Assembly (NCBI GenBank): GCA_045563055.1
Contig: JBJKUR010000016.1
Coordinates: 1 to 64,000, forward strand
DNA length: 64,000 nt
Direction of reading: 5' to 3'
Source of the DNA: Methylaequor sp045563055
GTDB taxonomy: Bacteria; Pseudomonadota; Alphaproteobacteria; Methylaequorales; Methylaequoraceae
Below, one piece after another: positions 19,197-28,876 of the stretch (positions are counted from its first letter, which is position 1; every line of letters begins with the position of its first letter). A program made the position numbers and the translations under genes. The notes beneath the pieces are model-generated. The model made no database searches. It saw only the letters and a program-made list of their open reading frames with translations, and was not told the origin of the DNA.

Positions 19197-19577
19197 TTTA
19201 TATTTTTTTATTAAATTATCTATTTCCTTATATCTAGGCTCATTATTCTTGATCTTTGTAAGGAGTGATTTGGCATTTTTTGATAATTTTTTTTCAACCT
19301 CAAAGCTATTTGATTGACATAAAACTCCTTTGGAATTTTTCTCATAACGACCTGCAAGATTATAAAATGTTTTCATGGATCTTCTTGAGACATTTTTTAA
19401 TACTTTCATTCTTAGATTCTTAGGATAAGCTTTATCAAGTGATCTTTGGTCAGAAAGACCATTTACAACAAATTTTTTTAATAGATCATATGCTTTGAAT
19501 GAAATAACATTCTTTTCATTAAAATAAGTTTTGTTAATATGATATTTTGCTTTATTATAAAGTTTGAATAATTTCAT
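19188..19577 (-). CDS. Unknown basic protein, 129 residues
   Basis: No recognised domain. The protein is lysine-rich (many KK, NK and SK pairs), predicted helical and without membrane segments or a signal peptide. It contains a stretch SLDKAYPKNLRMKVLKNVSRRS. The long frame in AT-rich DNA and its position as the only minus-strand gene here support it moderately. It is divergent from the SHOCT-like gene (53-bp gap) and convergent with the small umuC-linked gene. Confidence 0.6.
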   Translation of the reverse strand: MKLFKLYNKAKYHINKTYFNEKNVISFKAYDLLKKFVVNGLSDQRSLDKAYPKNLRMKVLKNVSRRSMKTFYNLAGRYEKNSKGVLCQSNSFEVEKKLSKNAKSLLTKIKNNEPRYKEIDNLIKKYKSV

Positions 19578-19630
19578 TATAACAATATAATGTATTATTT
19601 ATATGATGTAAACACAATATGTAGTTATTA

Positions 19631-20005
19631 ATGAGTGAAATTAAAAATCTGATTGATCTAGAGAAATTAACAAATCTTCTTCCATTTTTTCGTGATTCTA
19701 TAAATATTTATATAATTTTCATCATTCTTTTTATTACGATAGTTTTAATAATCGCGGTATTTTCCAAGTCTGATCCAAAAGAAACAAATTCCCATAAACA
19801 TAGAAAACAACCAAATCTAGATGATATAGTCGATACAAAGGCAATAAAAGTAAGTGATGATAATGAATTTGTAGATGTTTTAGTTGCAATAGAAGAAGAA
19901 ATGATAGCAATAAGAGAACTTTATGTTGGAGGCTATATAAGTAAAGGTGTATATATATCGGAGACGGATAGGCTCTATGAAAAAGCAAAAATCTTTGGAA
20001 TTTAA
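19631..20005 (+). CDS. Membrane-anchored small protein with SHOCT-like C-terminus
   Basis: A 124-residue protein with one hydrophobic segment at about residues 25-48 (IYIIFIILFITIVLIIAVF), a charged linker, and a C-terminal region resembling a SHOCT helix pair (MIAIRELYVGGYISKGVYISETDRLYEKA). SHOCT-like ends are oligomerisation modules on many small membrane proteins. The function is unknown. The next gene, 46 bp downstream on the same strand, may be in the same transcript. Confidence 0.6.
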   Translation: MSEIKNLIDLEKLTNLLPFFRDSINIYIIFIILFITIVLIIAVFSKSDPKETNSHKHRKQPNLDDIVDTKAIKVSDDNEFVDVLVAIEEEMIAIRELYVGGYISKGVYISETDRLYEKAKIFGI

Positions 20006-20051
20006 AAATCTTTTTTAATTAAATTAATTGAAATTATACTAAAAAAACTTT

Positions 20052-20717
20052 GTGACAAAATTTATTGAACATCTTCATAGTAATATTGTTGAAATTGCTT
20101 CAAATAATTTATCTAATAATGAAAATAATTTTGAAGAAAGTTTCCAAAATTCTTTAGATGAAATATCTAACTTTATGCAAAATATAGACTTCAATAATGA
20201 TATAACCCTCGATGTAATAGATTCTCTAAAAAGTAAATTTAATGATCTTGTCCAAAATGGAGTTTCACCAAAGGAAGCATATAAAGAATCATTCGAAACA
20301 TTATCTGATATATTAAATTCGTCAATTTCAAATGAATCTTTAACAAATATTTCAAATAATGATGAAGATCATTACGATTTGAGTTTCGCTAATTCATCTG
20401 TAAATGATAAGTCTTTGTTAATTGATGATGCTATATCACAAGGTATGTCTGTTGAAGAGGCAATCCGTTTTGTAAACAACCAAGTTAATCCCTCTAAAAG
20501 TGAAGAATTTGGTCCTTCCAATATTGCAGATTCTGGAAATTTCAACACAGTAAACGAAATGTTAACCAAATCAGAAGATGAAATTAATCTAGATAAAATT
20601 GAAGCAGATATGGATGAACAAGCTAATAAAGTCAGTGTGGATAAATCTGATCATACGGATAACTCCTCAACTATCGATACCTATAATGAAAATTTAGAAG
20701 ATGACGATATAAGCTAG
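20052..20717 (+). CDS. Acidic low-complexity unknown protein
   Basis: 221 residues, very rich in Asp, Glu, Asn and Ser, starting at a GTG. Two related internal motifs occur, NGVSPKEAYKESF and QGMSVEEAIRFVN (G-x-S-x-x-EA-x), suggesting a repeated short helical unit. There is no signal peptide or membrane segment. Composition suggests a soluble, partly disordered protein. I do not recognise a family. The frame is long enough to trust as coding. Confidence 0.6.
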   Translation: MTKFIEHLHSNIVEIASNNLSNNENNFEESFQNSLDEISNFMQNIDFNNDITLDVIDSLKSKFNDLVQNGVSPKEAYKESFETLSDILNSSISNESLTNISNNDEDHYDLSFANSSVNDKSLLIDDAISQGMSVEEAIRFVNNQVNPSKSEEFGPSNIADSGNFNTVNEMLTKSEDEINLDKIEADMDEQANKVSVDKSDHTDNSSTIDTYNENLEDDDIS

Positions 20718-20788
20718 TTAAGATAAAGCTATCGGAAATATTAATATATTCAAGATTTTTTCTTTTCAAATATGATATCTTCTAATTT

Positions 20789-21541
20789 ATGAAAGAAATA
20801 ACTAAAGTCTACAAGAAACTCTTATTTAATTTTAAAAATAAGATAGATATCGATAATAAATCAATTGATAACATGTCACTTGATGAGTTATTCAATTATT
20901 TTGGGACAGACAAAGGGACGAAAGTTATTAACCCATATTTACATGAATCAAAAGAAATATTAGGTCATGGATTTGCAAAGTTCTATGAAAAGAAACTATC
21001 AAAATTTAGATATGACATATTTAAAATCTTAGAGATAGGAACATGGGAAGGTGCTTCAACTGCCGCTCTTGCAATTTTTTTTCCTAATATAAAAATTTAC
21101 GGCCTGGATAAAAATTTCAGGTTTAAATTCAAATCAAAAAGGATGTTTTTTAATTATTGCAATATTAATGATGTTAAAGATTTAGAAAATTTTTCCTCAA
21201 AACATTCAACTGAGAAGTTTAAAATAGTTATAGATGATGCCTCTCATATTTTAACAGATATGATTAGAAGCCTTAAGTTTTTCTTTAAATATGTAGAAAA
21301 TGGTGGATATTTCATAATTGAAGACTTCAATGCTCCTGTTTATTTCAAAAGTCTTAACGACTCAAATGGTAAAGAGATTTTAATGAATAAGATCTTTAGT
21401 AATATCAATAAGAAAATATTTTTTAAATCATCAATTTTAAAAAAAGAGGATCAAAAATTTCTTTTTCAAAACATCATTAGTATAGATATATTTAAAGGCA
21501 AGACGAAAATGTCAGACATAGCATTTATACAAAAGAAATGA
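20789..21541 (+). CDS. Class I SAM-dependent methyltransferase, MycE/CmcI-like
   Basis: A 250-residue protein with FGTDKGTK near the start, the SAM-binding motif ILEIGTWEGAST, a second-strand acidic end (YGLDKN) and VIDDASHILTDM followed by NGGYFIIEDFN. This pattern (GTDKG, LEIGxxxG, DDxSH, GG-x-ED) is that of macrolide O-methyltransferases and cephalosporin-hydroxylase-like proteins, often seen in surface-glycan or secondary-metabolite loci. No biosynthetic neighbours are visible, so the substrate is unknown. Confidence 0.75.
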   Translation: MKEITKVYKKLLFNFKNKIDIDNKSIDNMSLDELFNYFGTDKGTKVINPYLHESKEILGHGFAKFYEKKLSKFRYDIFKILEIGTWEGASTAALAIFFPNIKIYGLDKNFRFKFKSKRMFFNYCNINDVKDLENFSSKHSTEKFKIVIDDASHILTDMIRSLKFFFKYVENGGYFIIEDFNAPVYFKSLNDSNGKEILMNKIFSNINKKIFFKSSILKKEDQKFLFQNIISIDIFKGKTKMSDIAFIQKK

Positions 21542-21560
21542 TTTTAACTTTCGACTGTGA

Positions 21561-21577
21561 TTTAGAATGGTTCTAAT
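21561..21577. promoter_or_regulatory. Irr-type iron-responsive operator candidate upstream of katG
   Basis: TTTAGAA-TGG-TTCTAAT is an inverted repeat with six perfectly paired bases per arm and a 3-bp centre. It matches the form reported for alphaproteobacterial Irr (ICE) boxes, TTTAGAA-N3-TTCTAAA, except at the last base. It lies about 170 bp before katG, which encodes a haem enzyme, and Irr senses haem status. The match is seen; the regulator is inferred. Confidence 0.55.
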
Positions 21578-21668
21578 TAATTAGCTTATATTCATTGAAT
21601 AATCTTAAAGAATCGTTACTATAAAAATATTGAAAAATATAAAAATTTTTACATATTTATATTGTGGA

Positions 21669-21709
21669 GATGAATGATTAATAAGTTTTACGCATTAATT
21701 CATTGCATC
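21669..21709. other. Imperfect inverted repeat in the katG leader
   Basis: GATGAATGATTAAT pairs with ATTAATTCATTGCATC across an 11-base centre, with two single-base bulges. It sits 37 bp before the katG start, just ahead of the AAGAAAGGA ribosome binding site. It could be an operator or a leader hairpin; no T-run follows, so it is not a terminator. Confidence 0.35.
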
Positions 21710-21746
21710 TTAAAAATTGATATATTAAGAAAGGACCAAAAATATT

Positions 21747-23873
21747 ATGGATGATGTAAGTAAATGCCCAGTAATGCATGGATCAGCTACAAATAACAAA
21801 GGTGTGAGCACCTCGAACAAAGACTGGTGGCCAAACCAGCTTAACATAAACATTCTTCATCAACACGATAAGAGATCTAACCCTATGAGCCCTGAGTTTG
21901 ACTACAGGAGTGAATTCATGAAGCTAGATTTCTTTGCTTTAAAAAAAGATTTAAACGATTTAATGACTGACTCTAAAGACTGGTGGCCAGCGGATTACGG
22001 TCATTATGGCCCTTTTTTTATAAGATTAACCTGGCATGCAGCTGGCACATATCGAACCTGGGATGGAAGAGGTGGAGGTGGAACCGGCGATCAAAGATTT
22101 GCCCCACTGAATAGTTGGCCAGATAATGGTAACCTTGATAAAGCTAGACGTTTGCTATGGCCTTTGAAGCAAAAATATGGAAGTAAAATAAGTTGGGCAG
22201 ATTTATTTATACTTGCAGGAAATGTTGCCATTGAATCCATGGGAGGTAAAACATTCGGTTACAGTGGTGGTCGTCCTGATATATGGACGCCCCCGGAAGA
22301 CATTTATTGGGGAAAAGAAAATGAATGGCTAAAAAACGAAAGATACACAGGTGAACGTGTTTTAGAGACTCCACTTGGAGCTGTTCAAATGGGCTTGATT
22401 TACGTGAATCCTCAAGGACCCGATGGAAACCCTGATCCAAAAGCTAGTGCTAAAGATATCAGGGAAACCTTTGCAAGAATGGCAATGAATGATGAAGAAA
22501 CTGTTGCACTTACTGCTGGTGGACACACTTTTGGTAAAGCGCACGGAGCCGCTCCGGAGAGCAATGTAGGGCCAGAACCCGAAGGTTCACCAATTGAACA
22601 AATGGGTTTCGGTTGGAAAAATGTTCATGGTATTGGAAAAGGTGGAGATACTATTACTAGTGGTATTGAAGGCCCTTGGACAACAAACCCGACTAAATGG
22701 GATAATTCTTATTTCGAACTTTTATTCAAATACGATTGGGAATTAGTTAAAAGCCCTGCTGGAGCTTTTCAATGGCACCCAATAAACCCTGATGAAAGTG
22801 ATCTAGCTCCAGATGCTGCAGACACATCAAAAAAAGTTACAACAATTATGACTACTGCTGATATGGCAATGAAAGAGGATCCTGATTACAATAAAATTTC
22901 TAAGAGATTTCTTCAAAATCCTGACCAATTTCAAGATGCTTTTGCTAGGGCATGGTTCAAATTACTTCACAGAGATATGGGTCCAAAATCTAGATACCTT
23001 GGTCCAGAAATTCCTCAAGAAGATTTAATATGGCAAGATCCTATTCCTAATGGAAATGACTCTTTTAACATTAAAGAAGCAGAAAATGAAATATCATCTT
23101 CAAATCTTTCAATACAAGAATTAGTTGAAACAGCATGGGCAAGTGCTTCAACATTCAGACACACAGATATGAGAGGAGGTGCTAATGGAGCAAGAATTCG
23201 TCTTTTACCACAAATAGAGTGGGAAGTTAATAAACCAGATCAGTTAACTAGAGTAATTAAAGTTTTAGAGAGTATTGCAATTAAAGTGAATGCCTCTCTT
23301 GCAGACATTATTGTACTCGCTGGTAATTTAGGAATTGAAAAATCTTGTGGTGTGAAAGTTCCTTTTAAACCAGGTAGAGGTGATGCTATTCAAGAGGATA
23401 CAGACATTGATTCATTCAAGGTCCTAGAACCTTTAGCAGATGGATTTAGAAATTATCAAAAACAAGAATTTAAGGTAAGTCCTGAAGAAATGCTTTTGGA
23501 TAAAGCACAACTTCTTGGATTAACAGCTCCTGAAATGACAGTTTTAATCGGAGGTTTTAGATCATTAGGAATTAGCAACGATAATAACGGTGTCTTTACT
23601 AGTGATATCAATAACCTATCTAATGACTTCTTTACCAATCTGTTAGATATGAATTTAGACTGGAAAGCTTCTGGAAAACTTAAGTTCGATGGTATCGATA
23701 AGACTTCAGGTGAAAAAGTTATGACTGCATCAAGAGTTGATTTAGTTTTCGGATCAAATTCTCAACTTAGAGCAATAGCTGAAATTTATGCGTGTGATGA
23801 TTCAAAAGATTTATTTATCAATGATTTTATAACTTCATGGAATAAAGTAATGAATGCTGATAGATTCGATTAA
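21747..23873 (+). CDS. katG: Catalase-peroxidase KatG
   Basis: A bifunctional haem enzyme that removes hydrogen peroxide. The 708 residues match the family. Visible are the distal site RLTWHAAGTYRTWDGRGGGG (catalytic Arg, Trp, His), the adduct Tyr region IYVNPQGPDGNPDP, the adduct Met in ARMAMNDEETVALTAGGHTFGKAHG (also the proximal His) and the second, degenerate peroxidase half (ASTFRHTDMRGGANGARIRL). The start has a good AAGAAAGGA site. The convergent neighbour is an ABM-domain monooxygenase. No oxyR is adjacent; an Irr-like operator lies upstream. Confidence 0.97.
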   Translation: MDDVSKCPVMHGSATNNKGVSTSNKDWWPNQLNINILHQHDKRSNPMSPEFDYRSEFMKLDFFALKKDLNDLMTDSKDWWPADYGHYGPFFIRLTWHAAGTYRTWDGRGGGGTGDQRFAPLNSWPDNGNLDKARRLLWPLKQKYGSKISWADLFILAGNVAIESMGGKTFGYSGGRPDIWTPPEDIYWGKENEWLKNERYTGERVLETPLGAVQMGLIYVNPQGPDGNPDPKASAKDIRETFARMAMNDEETVALTAGGHTFGKAHGAAPESNVGPEPEGSPIEQMGFGWKNVHGIGKGGDTITSGIEGPWTTNPTKWDNSYFELLFKYDWELVKSPAGAFQWHPINPDESDLAPDAADTSKKVTTIMTTADMAMKEDPDYNKISKRFLQNPDQFQDAFARAWFKLLHRDMGPKSRYLGPEIPQEDLIWQDPIPNGNDSFNIKEAENEISSSNLSIQELVETAWASASTFRHTDMRGGANGARIRLLPQIEWEVNKPDQLTRVIKVLESIAIKVNASLADIIVLAGNLGIEKSCGVKVPFKPGRGDAIQEDTDIDSFKVLEPLADGFRNYQKQEFKVSPEEMLLDKAQLLGLTAPEMTVLIGGFRSLGISNDNNGVFTSDINNLSNDFFTNLLDMNLDWKASGKLKFDGIDKTSGEKVMTASRVDLVFGSNSQLRAIAEIYACDDSKDLFINDFITSWNKVMNADRFD

Positions 23874-23911
23874 AGGTAATTAAATAATAACTATACAATC
23901 GATAATTTATC

Positions 23912-24214
23912 CTATATCACGACAGTGAATCCTTCAAAAACTGGATGGCCAATATAAACACCTTTATGTTGGCCTGCATTTTTATGAGCTTTTCTAAAAG
24001 AGTCAGATTTTGTCCAATTTGTGAATGTATCTTCTGATTCCCAAGTACTGTGCGATGCATAGAGAGTAAAATCTTCATTCGACTCACCCTTAATTAAATT
24101 AAATTTTTTAAATCCAGTAACTTTATCTAAGTGAGATTCTCTATTTTTCCAAATGCTTTCAAAAATCTCTTCTTTACCTTTAACAATCTTAAATCTATTC
24201 ATTGCTATATACAT
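23912..24214 (-). CDS. ABM-domain monooxygenase, IsdG/HmoA-like
   Basis: A 100-residue single antibiotic-biosynthesis-monooxygenase domain. It has an N-terminal AMNRFKI (Asn position), central YASHSTWESEDTFTNW and FRKAHKNAG (His position). The Asn-Trp-His set is the one used by IsdG-type haem-degrading monooxygenases, so haem turnover is plausible, though other ABM proteins oxidise quinol-like substrates. A strong AAGGAG ribosome binding site precedes the ATG. It converges on katG. Confidence 0.8.
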   Translation of the reverse strand: MYIAMNRFKIVKGKEEIFESIWKNRESHLDKVTGFKKFNLIKGESNEDFTLYASHSTWESEDTFTNWTKSDSFRKAHKNAGQHKGVYIGHPVFEGFTVVI

Positions 24215-24662
24215 TAATTTCTCCTTAAATATTAGTTAATGCTTAATTAATCTTTAAACAAATTAAATTCAGTAATATTTATAATATAAATAATATAAGT
24301 TCAGATAATAAATCAATAAAATAGTATAATATAATTTAATAATTGTTTAAATAATTTAGTAAAAGTAGCATTGTGAAACATGTAGAACCTCTTTTTTAAT
24401 ATTAGGCTTTATCTTTTATCTTAGCGCTACTGAAAAATGATATTAAAGACCAATAATCTATATACTCTGGTCGTTTGTCTAGATTTAAATTTGTTTTGGG
24501 ACCTAATGAAAATCCACAATGAATATGAAACAACAAGGTAGTAAAAGTTTGAGGGCAATACCACGATACCATGTAAACAAATTTAAAATAGAATAAGGCC
24601 TCACAAAGCGGCTTGTTGATAGTTAGAGTTTAATTAATAGGTGGAATAAATTTCTGTTGATT
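24215..24662. other. Intergenic region of about 450 bp without recognised gene
   Basis: The right part is slightly less AT-rich (for example around 24440-24600). No open frame with a ribosome binding site, no tRNA or riboswitch-like fold, and no terminator with a T-run was recognised. It must hold the promoter of the ABM monooxygenase gene at its left end. Confidence 0.6.
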
Positions 24663-26822
24663 TTAAATTCTTACTACTTCGACTAGATTATCTGAAAAAG
24701 TTGGAGCATTACCCATGTCAGCTAAATTTGCTGAACTTATACTATTTACTGTACCTTTATTTAATTGTCTCCAATACCCAAGGGATGAAACAACAATACC
24801 TTCCGATACATCTTCAGTAACTTGAGCAACTCCTTCATATGAGCCTCTGTCATTAAAAACTTTCACTCTATCTCCCTCAGATATTCCTCTTTTGTGTGAG
24901 TCAACTTTACTAATTAAAACAGATTGTTCACCCTGAACTCTTTGTTTATCTTCCATATTTGCATAACAAGAGTTCAAAAAAGCGTGACTTTTTGGGGAAA
25001 TAATATTTAAAGGATACTTGCGAGCAAGCTCTGGATTGGTATCTTTATTCTCAAATTGTGGAACATAGTCAGGAAGAGCAGGGAGATCCTGTCCAGGCTG
25101 ATAATCATCATACATTTGCCTAAATGGTCCAGCAACAAAATTTGTAACACCTTTTATACTAAATTCACATTTGCCAGACTCTGTAGGAAAATTTCCATGT
25201 TTATGAGGTGCTCTAGTATCTTTACAACCTACATTCAACCTTGCATATCCTTTCTTCTTTAGAAGGTCCAGTGAGATACCTTCACAAGCCGGAGCATCCC
25301 AATCAACGTAATTTTCTAGACATTTTTCATCACTCCAAGAAAATTGTTCCTCATTAATGTTCATCTTTTTTGCTAATCTTCTGAAAATTTCATAATTTGT
25401 TAGGGCCTCACCAGGTGCATCAACACATTTTTCATTATAGGTCAGATACAAATGTCCCCATGATAATATCATATCTTGGTGTTCTGCACCCATTGTTGCT
25501 GGTAATAAAATATCTGCATATGATGCTGTATCTGAAATAAAATGTTCTGCTGAGACCAAAAATAAATCTTCTCTTTGCAATCCTTGAACTATTTTATCAG
25601 TCTCTGTTGCTTGCGTTACTGGGTTTGCATTCCAACACATCATTGACATTATTGGTTTTTCTTTATCAATATTCTCACCAAGAAGAGCTCTTCCAATTTG
25701 AAGTGCGTTTACTACTCGTGTGCCTTTAGGTATTAAATCTGGTCTACATATCACATCAAATTTGTAAGGATGTTCCCAAACAGGGAATTGTGTGATTCCG
25801 CCACCTACATGTTTCCATGACCCAGTAAGTGCGGGTATACAAGTCACAGCTCTTATTGTCTGTCCTCCACCATGATGTCTCTCAAGCGCAACACCAATTC
25901 TTATTCCAACAGGTTGTATAGTTGAAATTTCATGAGCAAGTTTTTTAATATCTTCTTCATTTATCCCAGTGATTTTGGATGCCCATTTTGGCGTTTTATT
26001 TTTTACGTGATTTTTTAGTTGGTCAAAGCCATTTGTATAGTTTTTTACGTAATCCTCATCAGTTAGATTATTATAAATAATATGATTAATTAGTGCTACA
26101 GCTAAAGCTCCGTCAGAACCAGGCTTTGGCTCAATATGCCAATCTGCTTGTTTAGCTGTTCTTGATTTATATGAATCAATAACAACAACTTTAGCACCTC
26201 TTTTTTTAGCTTCTTGAACAATGGTCCAATGATGAAGGTTTGTGCTTACACTGTTACATGCCCAGATAACTATATATTTACTATGAATATAACTTTCAGG
26301 ATCTAAGCCTGCAGTCGGGCCTATAGTGGTTAACCATGCTGTACAAGATCCTTCTCCACAGAAAGTCCTTTCACAAACGGTTGCTCCTAAAGCATTAAAA
26401 AAAGAGTCTCCGCCATTTAAACCGTGAACTAAGCCCTGATTTCCAAGATAACTGTAAGGAATTATGGATTCTGGACCGTATTCTTTAATTAAAGACTTCC
26501 ACTTATTTGATATAGTGTCAAGTGCTTCGTCCCAGCTAATTTTTTCAAATTTTTTTTCACCCTTTTTACCAATCCTTTTATGAGGATATAACAATCTGTC
26601 AGGATGATAATGCCTTTCCTCGTAGTCTTTGAGTTTGACACAGAGGACGCCGTTTGTCATCGGATGCTCAGCGTTTCCTTTTACTCCAATTAATTTATTG
26701 TTTTCCACCTCATAAACCATTGCACAGGTATCAGGGCAATCATGAGGGCAACCTCCAAAATATTTTTTAACGGAATAATCGTCCAACTTACTTTCTCCAC
26801 AAAGTAATTTATCATACACCAA
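24663..26822 (-). CDS. Molybdopterin oxidoreductase of the DMSO-reductase superfamily
   Basis: A 719-residue protein with an N-terminal [4Fe-4S] motif (CPHDCPDTC, then a fourth Cys in GVLCVK) and molybdopterin-dinucleotide binding segments (GGGQTIRAV, ALTGSWKHVGGG, SYADILLPATM). A C-terminal molydop-binding beta-barrel (SVLISKVDSHKRGISEGDRVKVFNDRG) follows. No Tat signal is present, so it acts in the cytoplasm. No Fe-S or membrane-anchor subunit gene is adjacent, which suggests a single-subunit or formate-dehydrogenase-like enzyme with unlinked partners. The substrate cannot be assigned. The carboxypeptidase gene lies 44 bp upstream on the same strand. Confidence 0.85.
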   Translation of the reverse strand: MVYDKLLCGESKLDDYSVKKYFGGCPHDCPDTCAMVYEVENNKLIGVKGNAEHPMTNGVLCVKLKDYEERHYHPDRLLYPHKRIGKKGEKKFEKISWDEALDTISNKWKSLIKEYGPESIIPYSYLGNQGLVHGLNGGDSFFNALGATVCERTFCGEGSCTAWLTTIGPTAGLDPESYIHSKYIVIWACNSVSTNLHHWTIVQEAKKRGAKVVVIDSYKSRTAKQADWHIEPKPGSDGALAVALINHIIYNNLTDEDYVKNYTNGFDQLKNHVKNKTPKWASKITGINEEDIKKLAHEISTIQPVGIRIGVALERHHGGGQTIRAVTCIPALTGSWKHVGGGITQFPVWEHPYKFDVICRPDLIPKGTRVVNALQIGRALLGENIDKEKPIMSMMCWNANPVTQATETDKIVQGLQREDLFLVSAEHFISDTASYADILLPATMGAEHQDMILSWGHLYLTYNEKCVDAPGEALTNYEIFRRLAKKMNINEEQFSWSDEKCLENYVDWDAPACEGISLDLLKKKGYARLNVGCKDTRAPHKHGNFPTESGKCEFSIKGVTNFVAGPFRQMYDDYQPGQDLPALPDYVPQFENKDTNPELARKYPLNIISPKSHAFLNSCYANMEDKQRVQGEQSVLISKVDSHKRGISEGDRVKVFNDRGSYEGVAQVTEDVSEGIVVSSLGYWRQLNKGTVNSISSANLADMGNAPTFSDNLVEVVRI

Positions 26823-26866
26823 GTTTTAAAAAAAATAAATTAAAAAAACAATTTTTTTTTAACCAA

Positions 26867-28354
26867 CTAAAAAGCTTTATTTACATACCTATTAATAATA
26901 TGATTTTCATAGTGTTTTGTATTTAGCTTTTCTCCAGTTACAAGTTCAAGAAGATCATCAATGTTATAGATATTACCCTTTTCATGAATATTTTTTTTCA
27001 ACCAATTGCTTATAATACTAAAATCACCATTCTCTAAAACCAAATCAAAATTAACAATATCCTTCTTTAATTTATTCATCAGTTGGGCAGCAATGAAAGC
27101 TCCGATACTGTAAGTAGGAAAGTATCCCAAATCTCCTCCAAACCAATGAATATCTTGAAGACAACCATTTGAATCATTGCTAACATCTAAATTCATCAGT
27201 CTTGAAAATTCTTGATTCCACAAATCCGGTAAAAAATTTATATCAGCATTTTCCTCAATAATTTTATATTCTATATTAAATCTGTGAATAATATGAAGTG
27301 GGTAATAAACCTCATCTGAATCTACTCGTATAAAATTTGGTTCTACTTTAATTCTAGATTCAAAAACGTCTAAGAAGTTAAATTTATTATTATTTTTTTT
27401 AAATTTTGATTTTAAAATTCTAGTTATAAATTTGCTGACTGGTAAGGATTTGATTACTTGCATTTCGATAAATAATGATTGACTTTCGTGCAAGGACATT
27501 CCACCGGCTGATCCAAGCGGTTGGTGAATCCATTTTCTTGGCAAACCTTGTTCATATAAACCATGACCAGTCTCATGCATTAAAGCGTCAAAACACGAAA
27601 ATGGATTATTTTCATCAAATCTTGTTGTTATTCTAATGTCATTAGTACCTCCACCACAAAATGGGTGTGGGCTTTTATCTATCCTTCCTTTATCAAAATC
27701 AAAATCTAGTTTTTTCATAAATATTTTAGAAAGCTTGAACTGTTCGTTTTCGTCTAAAAAGATTTCTGATGACAATGAATTAGATCTTAATTTTTTTTTA
27801 TTTATCTCGGGAAGTTTTAGTTTTATGAATTTCTCTATTTTGGAGAATATCTTTTTTACAAATTTAGAATCAAGAGATCTATCATATTTATTCATCAAAC
27901 AATCATATCTGTTCATATTTTTTATCTGAGACAATATCTCGGATTCAATTTTCACTTGATCAAGAAGTTTTCTGAGAGAACCTTTAACAATATTAAAACT
28001 TGACTTTTTTTTTGCCTCTCTCCATAACCCTTCACATTCTATAGATAGTTCATTTTTTTTTTGAATAAGCTCAAAAGGAATAGCTTCGAAATAATCAAAT
28101 TTTTCCTTCATGAGCAATAAATTTAATCTGTCATTTTCTTTAAGATTTAAGTTTTCTATTTTTTTAAATAATTCTTTTTTCTTAATTTCGTCAAAAATCC
28201 TTTTTTTGTAATCAAATAATTTATTGATTTGTTTTACTCTTTCTTTTCTTGATTTTAATGGCATATACGTAGCCATATCCCAATGAAGAATCCCACAAAT
28301 ATCATTCAGAAGACTCTGTTCTTCAAATAATTTTTTTAGAATTAAATAGCTCAT
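26867..28354 (-). CDS. M32 family metallocarboxypeptidase
   Basis: A 495-residue protein with the zinc motif HETGH (ALMHETGHGLYEQGL), the family pattern HPFCGGGTNDIRITTRF, HESQS and a late GDLGYFPTYSIGAFIAAQ. M32 enzymes (Taq carboxypeptidase type) are cytoplasmic and release C-terminal residues from peptides. Length matches the family (about 500). It is likely transcribed with the downstream molybdoenzyme gene, though no functional link is obvious. Confidence 0.93.
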   Translation of the reverse strand: MSYLILKKLFEEQSLLNDICGILHWDMATYMPLKSRKERVKQINKLFDYKKRIFDEIKKKELFKKIENLNLKENDRLNLLLMKEKFDYFEAIPFELIQKKNELSIECEGLWREAKKKSSFNIVKGSLRKLLDQVKIESEILSQIKNMNRYDCLMNKYDRSLDSKFVKKIFSKIEKFIKLKLPEINKKKLRSNSLSSEIFLDENEQFKLSKIFMKKLDFDFDKGRIDKSPHPFCGGGTNDIRITTRFDENNPFSCFDALMHETGHGLYEQGLPRKWIHQPLGSAGGMSLHESQSLFIEMQVIKSLPVSKFITRILKSKFKKNNNKFNFLDVFESRIKVEPNFIRVDSDEVYYPLHIIHRFNIEYKIIEENADINFLPDLWNQEFSRLMNLDVSNDSNGCLQDIHWFGGDLGYFPTYSIGAFIAAQLMNKLKKDIVNFDLVLENGDFSIISNWLKKNIHEKGNIYNIDDLLELVTGEKLNTKHYENHIINRYVNKAF

Positions 28355-28876
28355 AAAATACTAATAACAGAAACCAATGTTTGAATAAAGATATTGATAA
28401 ATTCATTTATAATGAAAATAGAAATTATAAAATATTTAATTTTTTTATTTTTAATTAAATATTTATACGATTCTATAAGATCTATTATATTAAAAATCCT
28501 AAACATAGCCTCATTTACTTTTTCGTTACCTAGCATCAAGCTCAATATCGTAATATTTTCAAGTCTAGTTTCATTTCAATAACAATTTTATCTTCAGCAA
28601 AATTATGTTTTTTATATCAAAAACGCAAACTGTAAACTCAGTAAATTAATTGTTTTCTTTTTCGTATTCCTGAAAAAATTTTTAAGAATGCTTATTTATT
28701 GCTCACGACGATGTTATAAAGATTAGTAAATGTGAAATTTTATCACGTAATTTATGTGGTGGTTAGTTATAAAAATGTTTTTTCTTTCTTTATTTGAATC
28801 ATTAATTCATAATTTATCTATATAAAAGTTTATGTCTTCAATTTTATTATTTTTTAAGCTCTTTAATAAAATCTTC
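28355..28876. other. AT-rich intergenic region, no convincing gene
   Basis: Two overlapping short frames on opposite strands (about 28351-28582) are hydrophobic because of AT-rich composition and have no ribosome binding site. The rest shows no tRNA, riboswitch or terminator pattern. It must contain promoters for the carboxypeptidase (leftward) and the small exported protein (rightward). Confidence 0.55.

Noticed and set aside
24663..26822. Assignment as a specific formate dehydrogenase or pyrogallol hydroxytransferase
   Set aside because: Motifs fix only the superfamily; subfamily residues could not be separated by eye.
28351..28582. Two hydrophobic short frames on opposite strands
   Set aside because: Overlap each other and the carboxypeptidase start, no ribosome binding site; AT-rich DNA gives such Ile/Phe/Asn-rich frames by chance.
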